From NCBI GenBank assembly GCA_002377695.1, contig DFQH01000008.1:203460-267459 (forward strand): a DNA stretch of 64,000 nt, in the 5' to 3' direction. Below are positions 43,511 through 51,731 of this stretch, in pieces (positions within the stretch are counted from its first letter, which is position 1; each line of letters starts with the position of its first letter). The translations under genes and the position numbers were made by a program. The notes beneath the pieces are model-generated. The model was given only the letters and a program-made list of their open reading frames with translations, did no database searches and was not told the DNA's origin. Source of the DNA: Citromicrobium sp. UBA3494 (GTDB taxonomy: Bacteria > Pseudomonadota > Alphaproteobacteria > Sphingomonadales > Sphingomonadaceae).

Positions 43511-43536
43511 CTGTGTGCGCCCCATACGCCTGGGCT

Positions 43537-45015
43537 TTAGCGTCCGCGAACGACCAGCTTCACCTGCTGGCCCGCGCGCAGGCCTTCGTTCGCATCGAGG
43601 CTGTTCAGCACGCGGAAGCGCGCTTCCTGACCATTGCTATAGGCCATCCTGCGCGACAGCGAGGCGACCGTATCGCGCGGCTGAACCGTCACGACATCGA
43701 TCACCCGCGGCACGACCTGCGCGGCCTCGGTCGAACTGATCCGGCGGAAAGATTCGAACATCGGCGTGAATACCCCGGACCGGCCTGCGGGCGCGATCGC
43801 CTGATAGTAATAGGTCTGGCCGCCGCCCATGTCATAGGCGAACACCACCACATCGACCTGGCTGTTGCCGGATGTCGCACGGCCAATGCCGTAAGCGGCG
43901 GGCAGGCCATTCACCGTGGTCGTCTGGATCTGCGGGCGGATCGCCTGCCCCTGCCCCGACAGCGACTGGAACGCGCTGCTGACAAACTGCGTCAGGCTGC
44001 CGCTCGACTGGGAAACGCGCAGCTCCGCCTGGCCGGACTGCCCGTTGATCGTCACCTGCTGGCTGCCATTCACGAGGTAGAAGCCCTGCGGCGCGGTGAA
44101 GGCGAAACGCAGGTCCGGGTGGATGAACTGGCGCCCCTCGACTACGCCCTGCTCGGGATCGTCGCCATAGGTCAGGCCGTCGATATTGCGCAGGAAGACC
44201 TCGCGGTTCAGCAGGTTGCCGGGTTTGCCTGCGGCCAGCGTAGCGGTATCGCGCACACGGCCCGCCGGATTGGGATGTGTCGAAGCCCATTCAGGCAGAC
44301 TGGCACTATCGCGCCCCTGCAACTGCGCATCCAGCGCGGATTGCCGTGCCAGGCTTTCCAGCACGGTGCTCATCGCGAGCGGATCATAACCTGCATCCGA
44401 AAGATAGCGCACGCCGAGCACATCGGCCTCTTCTTCCTGGCTACGCGAAAAGCTTAGAGTCAGCAGCTGCGACCCCTGCAGCGCCGCGCGGCCGAGCGTG
44501 GAGCCCAGCTGGCTGTCACCGAGCAAGATGCCCGAAAGGATCGCCCCCGCCGCGCCGAGCAGCGTGTTCTGCTGCTGCGCCTGTTGGCGCCTTTGTGCAT
44601 GGCGCGCCGCGACATGGCCAACCTCGTGCCCCAGAACCGCGGCCAGTTCCGCTTCGTTGTCCATCAGCGTTACCAGCTGGCGGGTGGTGTAAACATAGCC
44701 GCCGGTGGTGGCGAAGGCATTATTGACCGAGCTGTTGAGCAGCGAGACGGTGAAGGCACTCTGCGAATTGGCGAGGCCCGACTGCACGGCGATCCGCTGC
44801 CCGACATCGCGCACATAGGCGGCAGTGTTGCCCTGCATGGCACCGCCGAACTCCTGCAGGATCTGGCTGTGATACTCGCGGCCCTGCTGGGCCTCGGTCT
44901 GGGTGATCGGCGTGTTGGCGCTCGGGATGTTGCCCCCGCCAACGGCGGCGCAGCCCGTGAGGCCAATGGCAAGGGCTACGGGCGATGCGAGGGCAAGAAG
45001 CTTGCGGCGGCTCAT
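43537..45015 (-). CDS. M48-family metalloprotease lipoprotein
   Basis: This 492-residue protein is a zinc protease of the envelope. The lipobox LTGC places the lipid-modified Cys at residue 22. The zinc motif HEVGH is at 130-134, and the third ligand is in SQEEEADVLGVRYL. It resembles BepA/LoiP-type proteases that help outer-membrane protein assembly. The C-terminal 60 residues (VVTVQPRDTVASLSRRMAYS, then LNSLDANEGLRAGQQVKLV) look like a LysM domain for binding peptidoglycan. A signal sequence precedes the lipobox. Confidence 0.9.
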   Translation of the reverse strand: MSRRKLLALASPVALAIGLTGCAAVGGGNIPSANTPITQTEAQQGREYHSQILQEFGGAMQGNTAAYVRDVGQRIAVQSGLANSQSAFTVSLLNSSVNNAFATTGGYVYTTRQLVTLMDNEAELAAVLGHEVGHVAARHAQRRQQAQQQNTLLGAAGAILSGILLGDSQLGSTLGRAALQGSQLLTLSFSRSQEEEADVLGVRYLSDAGYDPLAMSTVLESLARQSALDAQLQGRDSASLPEWASTHPNPAGRVRDTATLAAGKPGNLLNREVFLRNIDGLTYGDDPEQGVVEGRQFIHPDLRFAFTAPQGFYLVNGSQQVTINGQSGQAELRVSQSSGSLTQFVSSAFQSLSGQGQAIRPQIQTTTVNGLPAAYGIGRATSGNSQVDVVVFAYDMGGGQTYYYQAIAPAGRSGVFTPMFESFRRISSTEAAQVVPRVIDVVTVQPRDTVASLSRRMAYSNGQEARFRVLNSLDANEGLRAGQQVKLVVRGR

Positions 45016-45144
45016 ACGGAAATTCTCCCCTGATGCGGTCCTGCGAGGGGCACATCGCGCGCGCCGCCCGCTTATCCTGCGTTCAACAGGTCAGGCGCGT
45101 GCGCGGTTCCCGAACATGCTTCGGGCGGGCGGGGAAAAGGCCGT

Positions 45145-46101
45145 TCAGCCGCCGATGGCAAGGTAGCGATCGGCGCGGGTTTCCTGCAGCCGCGCCACAT
45201 CCTGCCCGGCCAGCTTGCCCAGCTCGTCGTCGATCGTATCGGCGAGGTTGCGGATCGCCTGCTGCGGATCGCGGTGCGCGCCGCCGACAGGCTCGGGCAC
45301 GATCCGGTCGATCACGCCGAGCTCGCGCAAATCCTGCGCCGTCACCTTCATCGCCTCGGCAGCGTCGGCCGCCTTTTCGGCCGTGCGCCACAGGATCGAG
45401 GCGCACCCTTCGGGCGAGATCACGGAATAGACCGCGTGTTCGAACATCAGCACGCGTTCGGCGCTGGCAAGGGCCACGGCTCCGCCCGACCCGCCCTCGC
45501 CCACGATGGTCGCCACCATGGGCACGGGCAGCGCAAGGCAAGCCTCGGTGGAGCGTGCGATGGCTTCCGCCTGGCCGCGTTCTTCCGCCTCGATCCCCGG
45601 AAACGCGCCCGAGGTATCGACCAGGGTGACGACCGGCAAGCCGAAGCGCCCGGCAAGGTCCATCAGGCGGATCGCCTTGCGATAGCCTTCGGGCTTGCCC
45701 ATGCCGAAATTGTGGCGGAGGCGGCTTTGCGTGTCGTTGCCCTTTTCGTGCCCGATCAGCATCACCTGCCGCCCGCGCAGAGTGGCGAAACCACCCAGAA
45801 TCGCTTCGTCTTCGCCGAAATAGCGATCCCCGCCCAGTGGCATGAAATCGGCGAACGCGTGCTCCACGTAGTCGCGGAAATGCGGGCGCTGCGGGTGCCG
45901 GGCAACCTGCGTCTTCTGCCACGGGCTGAGCGAGGCATAGAGCCCCTTCAGCATGTCGGCACTCTTCGCCTCGAGCTTGGCAAGCTCGTCGGTCATGTCG
46001 ATCCGTCCGTTGTCGCCCGCCGATTCATTGGCGGCGCGCAATTCGGCGATCTGAGCCTGCAGCTGGGCCACGGGCTTCTCGAAGTCGAGAAAAGTCAGCA
46101 T
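45145..46101 (-). CDS. accA: Acetyl-CoA carboxylase carboxyltransferase, alpha subunit
   Basis: This 318-residue subunit with AccD transfers the carboxyl group from biotin to acetyl-CoA, the first step of fatty-acid synthesis. It shows FLDFEKPVAQLQAQIAEL at the N terminus, then VVTLVDTSGAFPGIEAEERGQ and GEGGSGGAVALASAE, which are typical of AccA. It overlaps xerD by 7 bases and is the last gene of a minus-strand group. Confidence 0.95.
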   Translation of the reverse strand: MLTFLDFEKPVAQLQAQIAELRAANESAGDNGRIDMTDELAKLEAKSADMLKGLYASLSPWQKTQVARHPQRPHFRDYVEHAFADFMPLGGDRYFGEDEAILGGFATLRGRQVMLIGHEKGNDTQSRLRHNFGMGKPEGYRKAIRLMDLAGRFGLPVVTLVDTSGAFPGIEAEERGQAEAIARSTEACLALPVPMVATIVGEGGSGGAVALASAERVLMFEHAVYSVISPEGCASILWRTAEKAADAAEAMKVTAQDLRELGVIDRIVPEPVGGAHRDPQQAIRNLADTIDDELGKLAGQDVARLQETRADRYLAIGG

Positions 46102-47009
46102 TCCGGCTCGCTATCCGTCTGTTGTGCCCTGCGCAAGCGTCCATGCTCGGCCAGGGGGTGCCTTTCGTTGACAAGCGCGACCAGCCGCGCCGCCTCGACA
46201 TGCGTGTAAATCTGCGTGGTGGCGATATCCGCGTGGCCGAGCAGCGTCTGCAACGCGCGCAGGTCCGCCCCGCCCTCCAGCAGGTGCGTGGCGAAGGCGT
46301 GGCGCAGCACGTGCGGGCTGACCTTCGCGGGCGCAATGCCGGCGCGCTGCGCCAGTGCCTTGATCAGCTGATACAGCCGAATGCGGGTGAGATGGCTGCC
46401 GCGCGAGGGAAACAGCCAGGCAGAGCCTTCGGGCCGCGCCGCCAGCCATCGCGACACGGCTTCGGCGGCGCGCCCCCCCATCGGCACCAGCCTTTCCTTC
46501 CCGCCCTTGCCGGTGATGGTGAGAAACGGCGCGTCGCGCGGCACTGCGGCGAGCGGCAGGGCGACAAGTTCGCTCGCCCGAAGGCCGGAGCCGTAAAGCA
46601 GTTCGAGCATCGCAAGCAGGCGCAGCGCAGGCGGATCGTCCTCGCCCGCTTCGGATTCGGCCTGCGCGAAGAGCGCTGCGATCTCCGCGTGGTTCAGAAC
46701 CTTGGGCAGGTTGCGGCGCGGCGCCGGACGAGGCAACGCGGCAGAGGGATTGTCGCTGCGCAGCCCCTCGTCCTCCAGAAAGGCGAAGAACTGCCTCAGC
46801 GCCGAAGCCTTGCGCGCGACCGTTGCCGGGGCAAGGCCTGACCATTTCTCCCCCAGCTTTGCCAGATCGCCCCGCGACACGTCCTCCAGCGGGCCGACGA
46901 GCGCAGCCGCACCCTCCAGATCGCGGCGATAGGCCGCCAGCGTGTTGGCCGCCGCTCCGCGATCGACCGCGAGGGCCGCGAGAAAATCCTCGATCGCCGT
47001 GCTCGCCAT
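46095..47009 (-). CDS. xerD: Tyrosine recombinase XerD
   Basis: This 304-residue recombinase resolves chromosome dimers at dif with XerC. The catalytic residues are visible: Arg in YGSGLRASEL (about 140), HVLRHAF (about 236), LGHADIATTQIYTHV with His and the Tyr nucleophile near 269. The N-terminal SAM-like domain is present. It is not flanked by integration sites, so it is the housekeeping enzyme. ATG 47009 is chosen; a longer in-frame extension runs into the upstream gene. Confidence 0.92.
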   Translation of the reverse strand: MASTAIEDFLAALAVDRGAAANTLAAYRRDLEGAAALVGPLEDVSRGDLAKLGEKWSGLAPATVARKASALRQFFAFLEDEGLRSDNPSAALPRPAPRRNLPKVLNHAEIAALFAQAESEAGEDDPPALRLLAMLELLYGSGLRASELVALPLAAVPRDAPFLTITGKGGKERLVPMGGRAAEAVSRWLAARPEGSAWLFPSRGSHLTRIRLYQLIKALAQRAGIAPAKVSPHVLRHAFATHLLEGGADLRALQTLLGHADIATTQIYTHVEAARLVALVNERHPLAEHGRLRRAQQTDSEPEC

Positions 47010-47011
47010 GG

Positions 47012-48880
47012 TCAGGCGCGCGACACCGCCTCCGCCGCGATCATGCGGGCTTCGGCCTCCAGCCCGCTCTGCCGGAGCGCGGAGATGATGTGATAGAGGT
47101 GACGCGGGGTCATCCGTTTCCAGTCGTCGCCCTGCATGCCCACGCCCATCAGCAGCGCCACCAGCGCGGCATTCTCCACCTCGCCAGCGCGCGAGATCGC
47201 CGCGCTCCAGCGGGTTTCGCGCGTCAGTTCGAGGTTTAGCTCGCGATTCCACGAATTGCGCGTACCGCTGGAGATGCGCCCCAGACCCGCGAGCCCCGCG
47301 ACGAGCATGCGCGTACGCCGCTTGCCCGTGCTGTCGTCACCGTCGCGGAAGGAATCGATCGCTCCGCTGGATACGCCGCCATCGGCATCGGGCAGCCCCA
47401 CGGCAAGCATGCCCCACGCCATGCCGCCTTCATCGACGATATTGCTCCAACGCGCGGCATCGCGGTCCAGCCCGGCGGTGAGCATCGATGCAATCAGCGG
47501 CGCGGCATCTGCGGCGAACTGGTCGCTGGCGGGGATTCGCGCGGAGGCATAGGCGGTCAGCACCTGGCGGTCGTGCGGGATCTGCGCCCCATCGCCCCAG
47601 ATGGAGCGTAGCGCGGCCACGCGGGCGGCCGGGTCTGCATCAATATAGGCGGTCCGCAGCTGTGCCGCGTCGGCCCCGGCAGGCCCGTCACTGCCGCTTG
47701 CCGCATAGACCTGCGAATAGAGGTCCACCAGCGCCGAAGACGAGAAGATTCCTTCGCGTGCCGCGCGACGCGCGCCGTCGATCCGAAGGGAGAGGGGAAG
47801 CGATGGCAGCGTAGCAGCGGAGCGCTCGTAATAGGGCCCCGCATCGTCGAGCAGGCGTTCCGGAATGGCGGCGCCCAATGCAGCCGCCAGTCCGTAACGC
47901 CAGGGGGTCAGTTCATCGACATCGTCCCACTCGATGGTGACGGTGTTGTTGCCCAGACCCGCCGCTCCCGCAAAACGCTGTGCCAGCAGCACGTCGATCG
48001 CGTTGAACTCAGCATCGTCGCTTTCGCGCATGCGCACCAGTTCGTTGCGCGCGCGAGACGCCTCTCCGCCATAGGCGGTACAGATGGAGCGCAGCATGCG
48101 CCATTCCGCATCCTCGCGGTATCCGCCGCGCAGTACCGCCAGCGGGCAGGCGCCCAGCACGTCGCCGGTGGCGATATAGGCATCGACCGCCGCATTCGCG
48201 AGCCGCCCGTTCCACGCGTCGACATCCACGTCCTGCGCAATCGCGCGGGCTGCGGCGAATTCGCCCATGCGGTTGAGAAGCTGTGCCCGCAGCCCGGCAA
48301 ATTCCGATCCGCTCATCCCAGCAGGCGGTGCGAGCCGGCTGGCCAGCGCCCGGCGCAAGGTGATGTGCCCCCAGCGCGATACCAACCGCCCCTGCGTGCC
48401 GGCAATCGCCGCACGGACAAGCGATTGCGGCTGGCGCGCGAGGGATACGGCAGGCAGGCCGCCCTCCTCCTCGCTCAGGATCCCGACCCGCGCGGTCGAG
48501 CGGCGCTGGGCCGGAGGAATGTCGAACTTGGGTTTCAGGCCCAGCAATTCGTCGAGCTCGTCGGTGTCGAGTGCTTCGAGCTCTTCGAGCGTGGGCAGCC
48601 GACTGGACGATCTGCCCGAAGAGCCGCCGCTGTCTTCGCTGTCGCCGTCGTCAGAAGCGCCCTCGCCAGTATCCTGGACGACAGGCGTGGCGCTTGCAGT
48701 CGGCTCCGAAGCCGGGCTCGGCGCAGGTGCCGGAGCGGGTGCGGGCGCCGGTGTGGGTGCAGGATCATCGAGGCCCGGGGGAAGGATCGATTCCGGGTTG
48801 CCCGCCGCCATCGCGATTGGCGCGGCCAGTACCAGCAGACCGGCCCCGGCCAGCAGGCCGGCCCGTACGCGCATGTTCAT
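47012..48880 (-). CDS. Large exported protein of unknown function
   Basis: This 622-residue protein has a signal peptide (LLAGAGLLVLAAPIAMAAG), a Pro-Ala low-complexity stretch near residues 40-58, and an acidic Ser-rich linker. A long, mainly alpha-helical domain follows. The helices (for example GEFAAARAIAQDVDVDAWNG) suggest a TPR-like superhelix. It overlaps the upstream 58-residue gene by 4 bases and ends 2 bases before xerD. This points to an operon with xerD and accA. It is not recognised as a named family. Confidence 0.7.
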   Translation of the reverse strand: MNMRVRAGLLAGAGLLVLAAPIAMAAGNPESILPPGLDDPAPTPAPAPAPAPAPSPASEPTASATPVVQDTGEGASDDGDSEDSGGSSGRSSSRLPTLEELEALDTDELDELLGLKPKFDIPPAQRRSTARVGILSEEEGGLPAVSLARQPQSLVRAAIAGTQGRLVSRWGHITLRRALASRLAPPAGMSGSEFAGLRAQLLNRMGEFAAARAIAQDVDVDAWNGRLANAAVDAYIATGDVLGACPLAVLRGGYREDAEWRMLRSICTAYGGEASRARNELVRMRESDDAEFNAIDVLLAQRFAGAAGLGNNTVTIEWDDVDELTPWRYGLAAALGAAIPERLLDDAGPYYERSAATLPSLPLSLRIDGARRAAREGIFSSSALVDLYSQVYAASGSDGPAGADAAQLRTAYIDADPAARVAALRSIWGDGAQIPHDRQVLTAYASARIPASDQFAADAAPLIASMLTAGLDRDAARWSNIVDEGGMAWGMLAVGLPDADGGVSSGAIDSFRDGDDSTGKRRTRMLVAGLAGLGRISSGTRNSWNRELNLELTRETRWSAAISRAGEVENAALVALLMGVGMQGDDWKRMTPRHLYHIISALRQSGLEAEARMIAAEAVSRA

Positions 48881-49053
48881 TCCGCAACCTCCGGCAAATC
48901 AATCGCATGGGCCATCGGCCGCAGAGGCTGTTCGCCCCCGTCCCACCATGCCCAGCCGAGCACGAGCAGCACGGCGGCTGCGCCCGCGCCGATACGCAGC
49001 CAGGTGCTTTGCGAAATCTGTGTCTGCACGCGTCCGATACCCTTTGTTGCCAT
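48877..49053 (-). CDS. 58-residue single-span membrane protein
   Basis: This short gene has one hydrophobic segment (WLRIGAGAAAVLLVLGWAWW) after a basic start, and a tail rich in acidic and hydrophobic residues. Its stop overlaps the start of the large exported protein (ATGA), so the two are probably coupled. It is divergent from aroK, 30 bases away. It was found by reading the gap between the two larger genes. Function unknown. Confidence 0.65.
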   Translation of the reverse strand: MATKGIGRVQTQISQSTWLRIGAGAAAVLLVLGWAWWDGGEQPLRPMAHAIDLPEVAE

Positions 49054-49083
49054 TGCCCTAGCCCATCTCTACGCCGCCGAGCA

Positions 49084-49656
49084 ATGGAGCCCGTGCTTTC
49101 CCCTGCCGCCGCAGCGCGGATCGAGGCGCTGACCGCGCGGCTGGACCGGCCGATCGTGCTGGTCGGCCTGATGGGCGTGGGCAAGACGACCGTCGGGCGG
49201 CGGCTCGCCGCATTGCTGGGACGCAGCTTCGTCGACGCGGACGAGGCCATAGAAGAGGCCGCGCGCCTGTCGGTCGCGGAAATCTTCAGCCAGTTCGGAG
49301 AACCCTATTTCCGCGACGGTGAACGGCGCGTGATCGCGCGCCTGATAGAGGAAGACCACGGGGTGATCGCCACGGGCGGCGGCGCCTTCGTCGACGACGA
49401 GACCCGTGCGCTGATCCTCGAACGCGCGGTGGCGGCGTGGATCGACTGCGATATCCGGACGCTGGTGGAGCGCACGAGCCGCCGCGACCACCGCCCGCTG
49501 CTGCGCAGCGGCGATCCGGAGGAAATCCTGTCCCGCCTGATGCGGGAAAGGGAGGGTTTTTATGCCCAGGCACACGTGCGCGTGGAGGGACAGAAGGGCC
49601 CGCAATCGCATACCGCATGGGCGATCATCGAGGGAATCGAGCAATGGCTGTCGTAG
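49084..49656 (+). CDS. aroK: Shikimate kinase
   Basis: This 190-residue enzyme phosphorylates shikimate in the pathway to aromatic amino acids. The P-loop GLMGVGKTT is at residues 28-36, the shikimate-binding GGG at 98-100, and the lid region in RTSRRDHRPLL. ATG 49084 gives a short N-terminal extension typical of alphaproteobacteria. It overlaps aroB by 13 bases, so the two pathway genes are coupled. Confidence 0.95.
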   Translation: MEPVLSPAAAARIEALTARLDRPIVLVGLMGVGKTTVGRRLAALLGRSFVDADEAIEEAARLSVAEIFSQFGEPYFRDGERRVIARLIEEDHGVIATGGGAFVDDETRALILERAVAAWIDCDIRTLVERTSRRDHRPLLRSGDPEEILSRLMREREGFYAQAHVRVEGQKGPQSHTAWAIIEGIEQWLS

Positions 49657-50762
49657 ACGTCGCGCTGGCCGGGCGCAGTTACCAGGTGCAGGTTGGCGCA
49701 GGGTTGCTGGATCGTGCGCATTGCGAGGCGCACGCCTTCATCGAACCCTATGGCATGCGGTCGATCCCCATCGTGGCCGACGCCAACGCGAAGCGGCTGC
49801 TGGGTGAACGGGTGCAAGCCTCCTTCCGGTCGGCCGGCCATGCGATCGACTGGTACGAAGTGACGCCCGGCGAAAGCTCGAAGAGCTGGGCCGAGCTGGA
49901 GCGGCTGACAGACTGGCTGCTGGAGCGCGGCGTCACGCGCTCCGACCATGTCTTTGCGCTGGGGGGCGGCGTGGTCGGTGACCTGGTCGGCTTCGCCTGT
50001 GCGATCCTGAAGCGCGGTTGCGGCTTTGTGCAGCTGCCGACCACGCTGTTGGCGCAGGTCGATTCGAGCGTGGGCGGAAAAACCGCGATCAACTCCAGCG
50101 CAGGCAAGAACCTGATCGGTGCATTCCACCAGCCCTCGCTGGTGCTGGCGGATACATCCTGCCTCGCCACGTTGCCGCAACGAGAGATGCGCGCGGGGCT
50201 GGCCGAGGTGTTCAAGTACGGCCTGCTGGGCGATGCGCAGTTTTTCGCGCGCGTGGACGAGAGCAGCGAGGCAATCCTCGCCTGCGACGATACCGTGCTC
50301 GAGACGACGATCGCGCATTGCGTGGGCATGAAGGCGCGGATCGTGGCCGAGGACGAGCGCGAGACGAAGGACGCGCGCGCATTGCTCAACCTGGGGCATA
50401 CCTTCGGGCACGCGCTGGAGGCGGAGACGGGCTTCTCCGACAAACTGCTGCATGGCGAGGCGGTGGCGCTGGGCATGGTGCTCTCAGCGCGGTATTCCGC
50501 CCGGCGCGACCTGATTTCGCTTGCGGATGCGGAGCGGGTGGACGACGCGCTGGCCCGCGCAGGACTGCCCACCGAAATCTCGGCGCTAAAGCTCGATTGC
50601 GACGGCGCAGCGCTGGCTGCTCACATGCGCAACGACAAGAAGGCCGAGGCAAGCACGGTGCCTTTCATCCTGCTGCGCGCCATCGGCGAGGCGTTCGTTG
50701 CGCGCGATGTGGAGCTTGCGGACATCGCGCAGTTCATGGACGAGCAGCTACAGGCTCACTGA
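49644..50762 (+). CDS. aroB: 3-Dehydroquinate synthase
   Basis: This 372-residue enzyme converts DAHP to 3-dehydroquinate using NAD+ and a divalent metal. It shows GGGVVGDLVGFACAILKRGCGFVQLPTTLLAQVDSSVGGKT near residues 110-150 and the metal-binding LNLGHTFGHALE and LHGEAVALGM. The start overlaps aroK. It ends 7 bases into the convergent DUF421 gene. Confidence 0.95.
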   Translation: MAVVDVALAGRSYQVQVGAGLLDRAHCEAHAFIEPYGMRSIPIVADANAKRLLGERVQASFRSAGHAIDWYEVTPGESSKSWAELERLTDWLLERGVTRSDHVFALGGGVVGDLVGFACAILKRGCGFVQLPTTLLAQVDSSVGGKTAINSSAGKNLIGAFHQPSLVLADTSCLATLPQREMRAGLAEVFKYGLLGDAQFFARVDESSEAILACDDTVLETTIAHCVGMKARIVAEDERETKDARALLNLGHTFGHALEAETGFSDKLLHGEAVALGMVLSARYSARRDLISLADAERVDDALARAGLPTEISALKLDCDGAALAAHMRNDKKAEASTVPFILLRAIGEAFVARDVELADIAQFMDEQLQAH

Positions 50763-51298
50763 CCCCCGGGGCGCGGTTCGTCGGGCACGCTTTTCAGCAC
50801 TGAACCATCCCCGGCCTTTTCCTCGGCAATCACCGAGAAGGAGCCATCGCTTTCGAGAACGACCCATGCGACGCTGGAGTGATCGCCGAACCCCTCTTTC
50901 CGGATCGCCGCATCGACTTCGACTTCGGTAATCCTCTCATCGTGCATTGTCCGACGATTGAACTGCCCGTGCTGAAACAGCACCCTCGGGTTGGACCGGA
51001 TCATGCGGCGCAGCGGCACCCAGCGCACCGAAAGCCGGGCGACCACCCATTGCAGGGCGATCAGCATGACGAAGGCGGTCATCCCCTCGGCCAGCGCCAC
51101 ATCCTGCGACAACAGGATCGTCGCGAGCGTCGACCCCAGCGCGACCGTCACCACGAAGTCGAAAATGTTGAGCTTCGCCAGCGATCGCTTTCCGCTGATT
51201 CGCAGGACGAGGATCAATCCGACATAGGACGTGATGGCCGCCACGACGGTGCGCAGCAGGCCGTTCCATCCGTCGAAGAATACACCGACCCAGTCCAT
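50756..51298 (-). CDS. DUF421 (YetF-like) membrane protein
   Basis: This 180-residue protein has three N-terminal membrane segments (near residues 14-32, 47-66, 70-88) and a soluble C-terminal domain with RSNPRVLFQHGQFNRRTMHDERITEVEVDAAIRKEGF. This is the YetF/DUF421 family, common in Bacillus and alphaproteobacteria, of unclear function. The 3' end overlaps that of aroB by 7 bases. It is transcribed alone. Confidence 0.85.
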   Translation of the reverse strand: MDWVGVFFDGWNGLLRTVVAAITSYVGLILVLRISGKRSLAKLNIFDFVVTVALGSTLATILLSQDVALAEGMTAFVMLIALQWVVARLSVRWVPLRRMIRSNPRVLFQHGQFNRRTMHDERITEVEVDAAIRKEGFGDHSSVAWVVLESDGSFSVIAEEKAGDGSVLKSVPDEPRPGGQ

Positions 51299-51359
51299 GC
51301 GCTATCAATGCACGAGGCGGGCGAGCGCTCCGAAACTAACAACAGATTGTGTCGCCCGC

Positions 51360-51731
51360 CTAGAACAGCCGCGAGCCGTCGGGCACTGCTTTGTCCGGCG
51401 CGAACAGCACCACCTCGCCCGCCTCGTCCGCGAAGCCCAGCGTCAGCACTTCGGACATCGCCGGCCCGATCTGGCGCGGCGGGAAATTGACCACCGCAGC
51501 GACCTGCCGCCCGACCAGTTCCTCGCGGGAGTAATTCACGGTGATCTGGGCGCTGGTCTTCTTCACCCCGATGGTCGGCCCGAAGTCGATCTCCAGCCTG
51601 TACGCAGGCTTGCGCGCCTCGGGAAATTCATGCGCGGCGACGACTGTGCCGACCCGGATATCGACCTTGAGGAATTGGTCGAAGCTCGTTTCATCCGCCG
51701 CAGGCGCATCGGGTTCATGCGAGAGGTGCAC
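51360..51731 (-). CDS. CsaA-like tRNA-binding domain protein
   Basis: This 123-residue protein is a stand-alone tRNA-binding OB-fold of the CsaA family: FLKVDIRVGTVVAAHEFPEARKPAY, then SAQITVNYSREELVGRQVAAVVNFPPRQI. In Bacillus CsaA acts as an export-related chaperone, although its main role in proteobacteria is not clear. The start is GTG 51731, which overlaps the TAG of pccA by one base. That suggests coupled translation with pccA. Confidence 0.85.
   Translation of the reverse strand: MHLSHEPDAPAADETSFDQFLKVDIRVGTVVAAHEFPEARKPAYRLEIDFGPTIGVKKTSAQITVNYSREELVGRQVAAVVNFPPRQIGPAMSEVLTLGFADEAGEVVLFAPDKAVPDGSRLF

Noticed and set aside
46095..47009. XerD-like gene as the integrase of a mobile element
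   Set aside because: It is in an operon with accA, has housekeeping XerD motifs, and no attachment-site repeats or cargo genes flank it. The only tRNA in the window is 4 kb away and intact.
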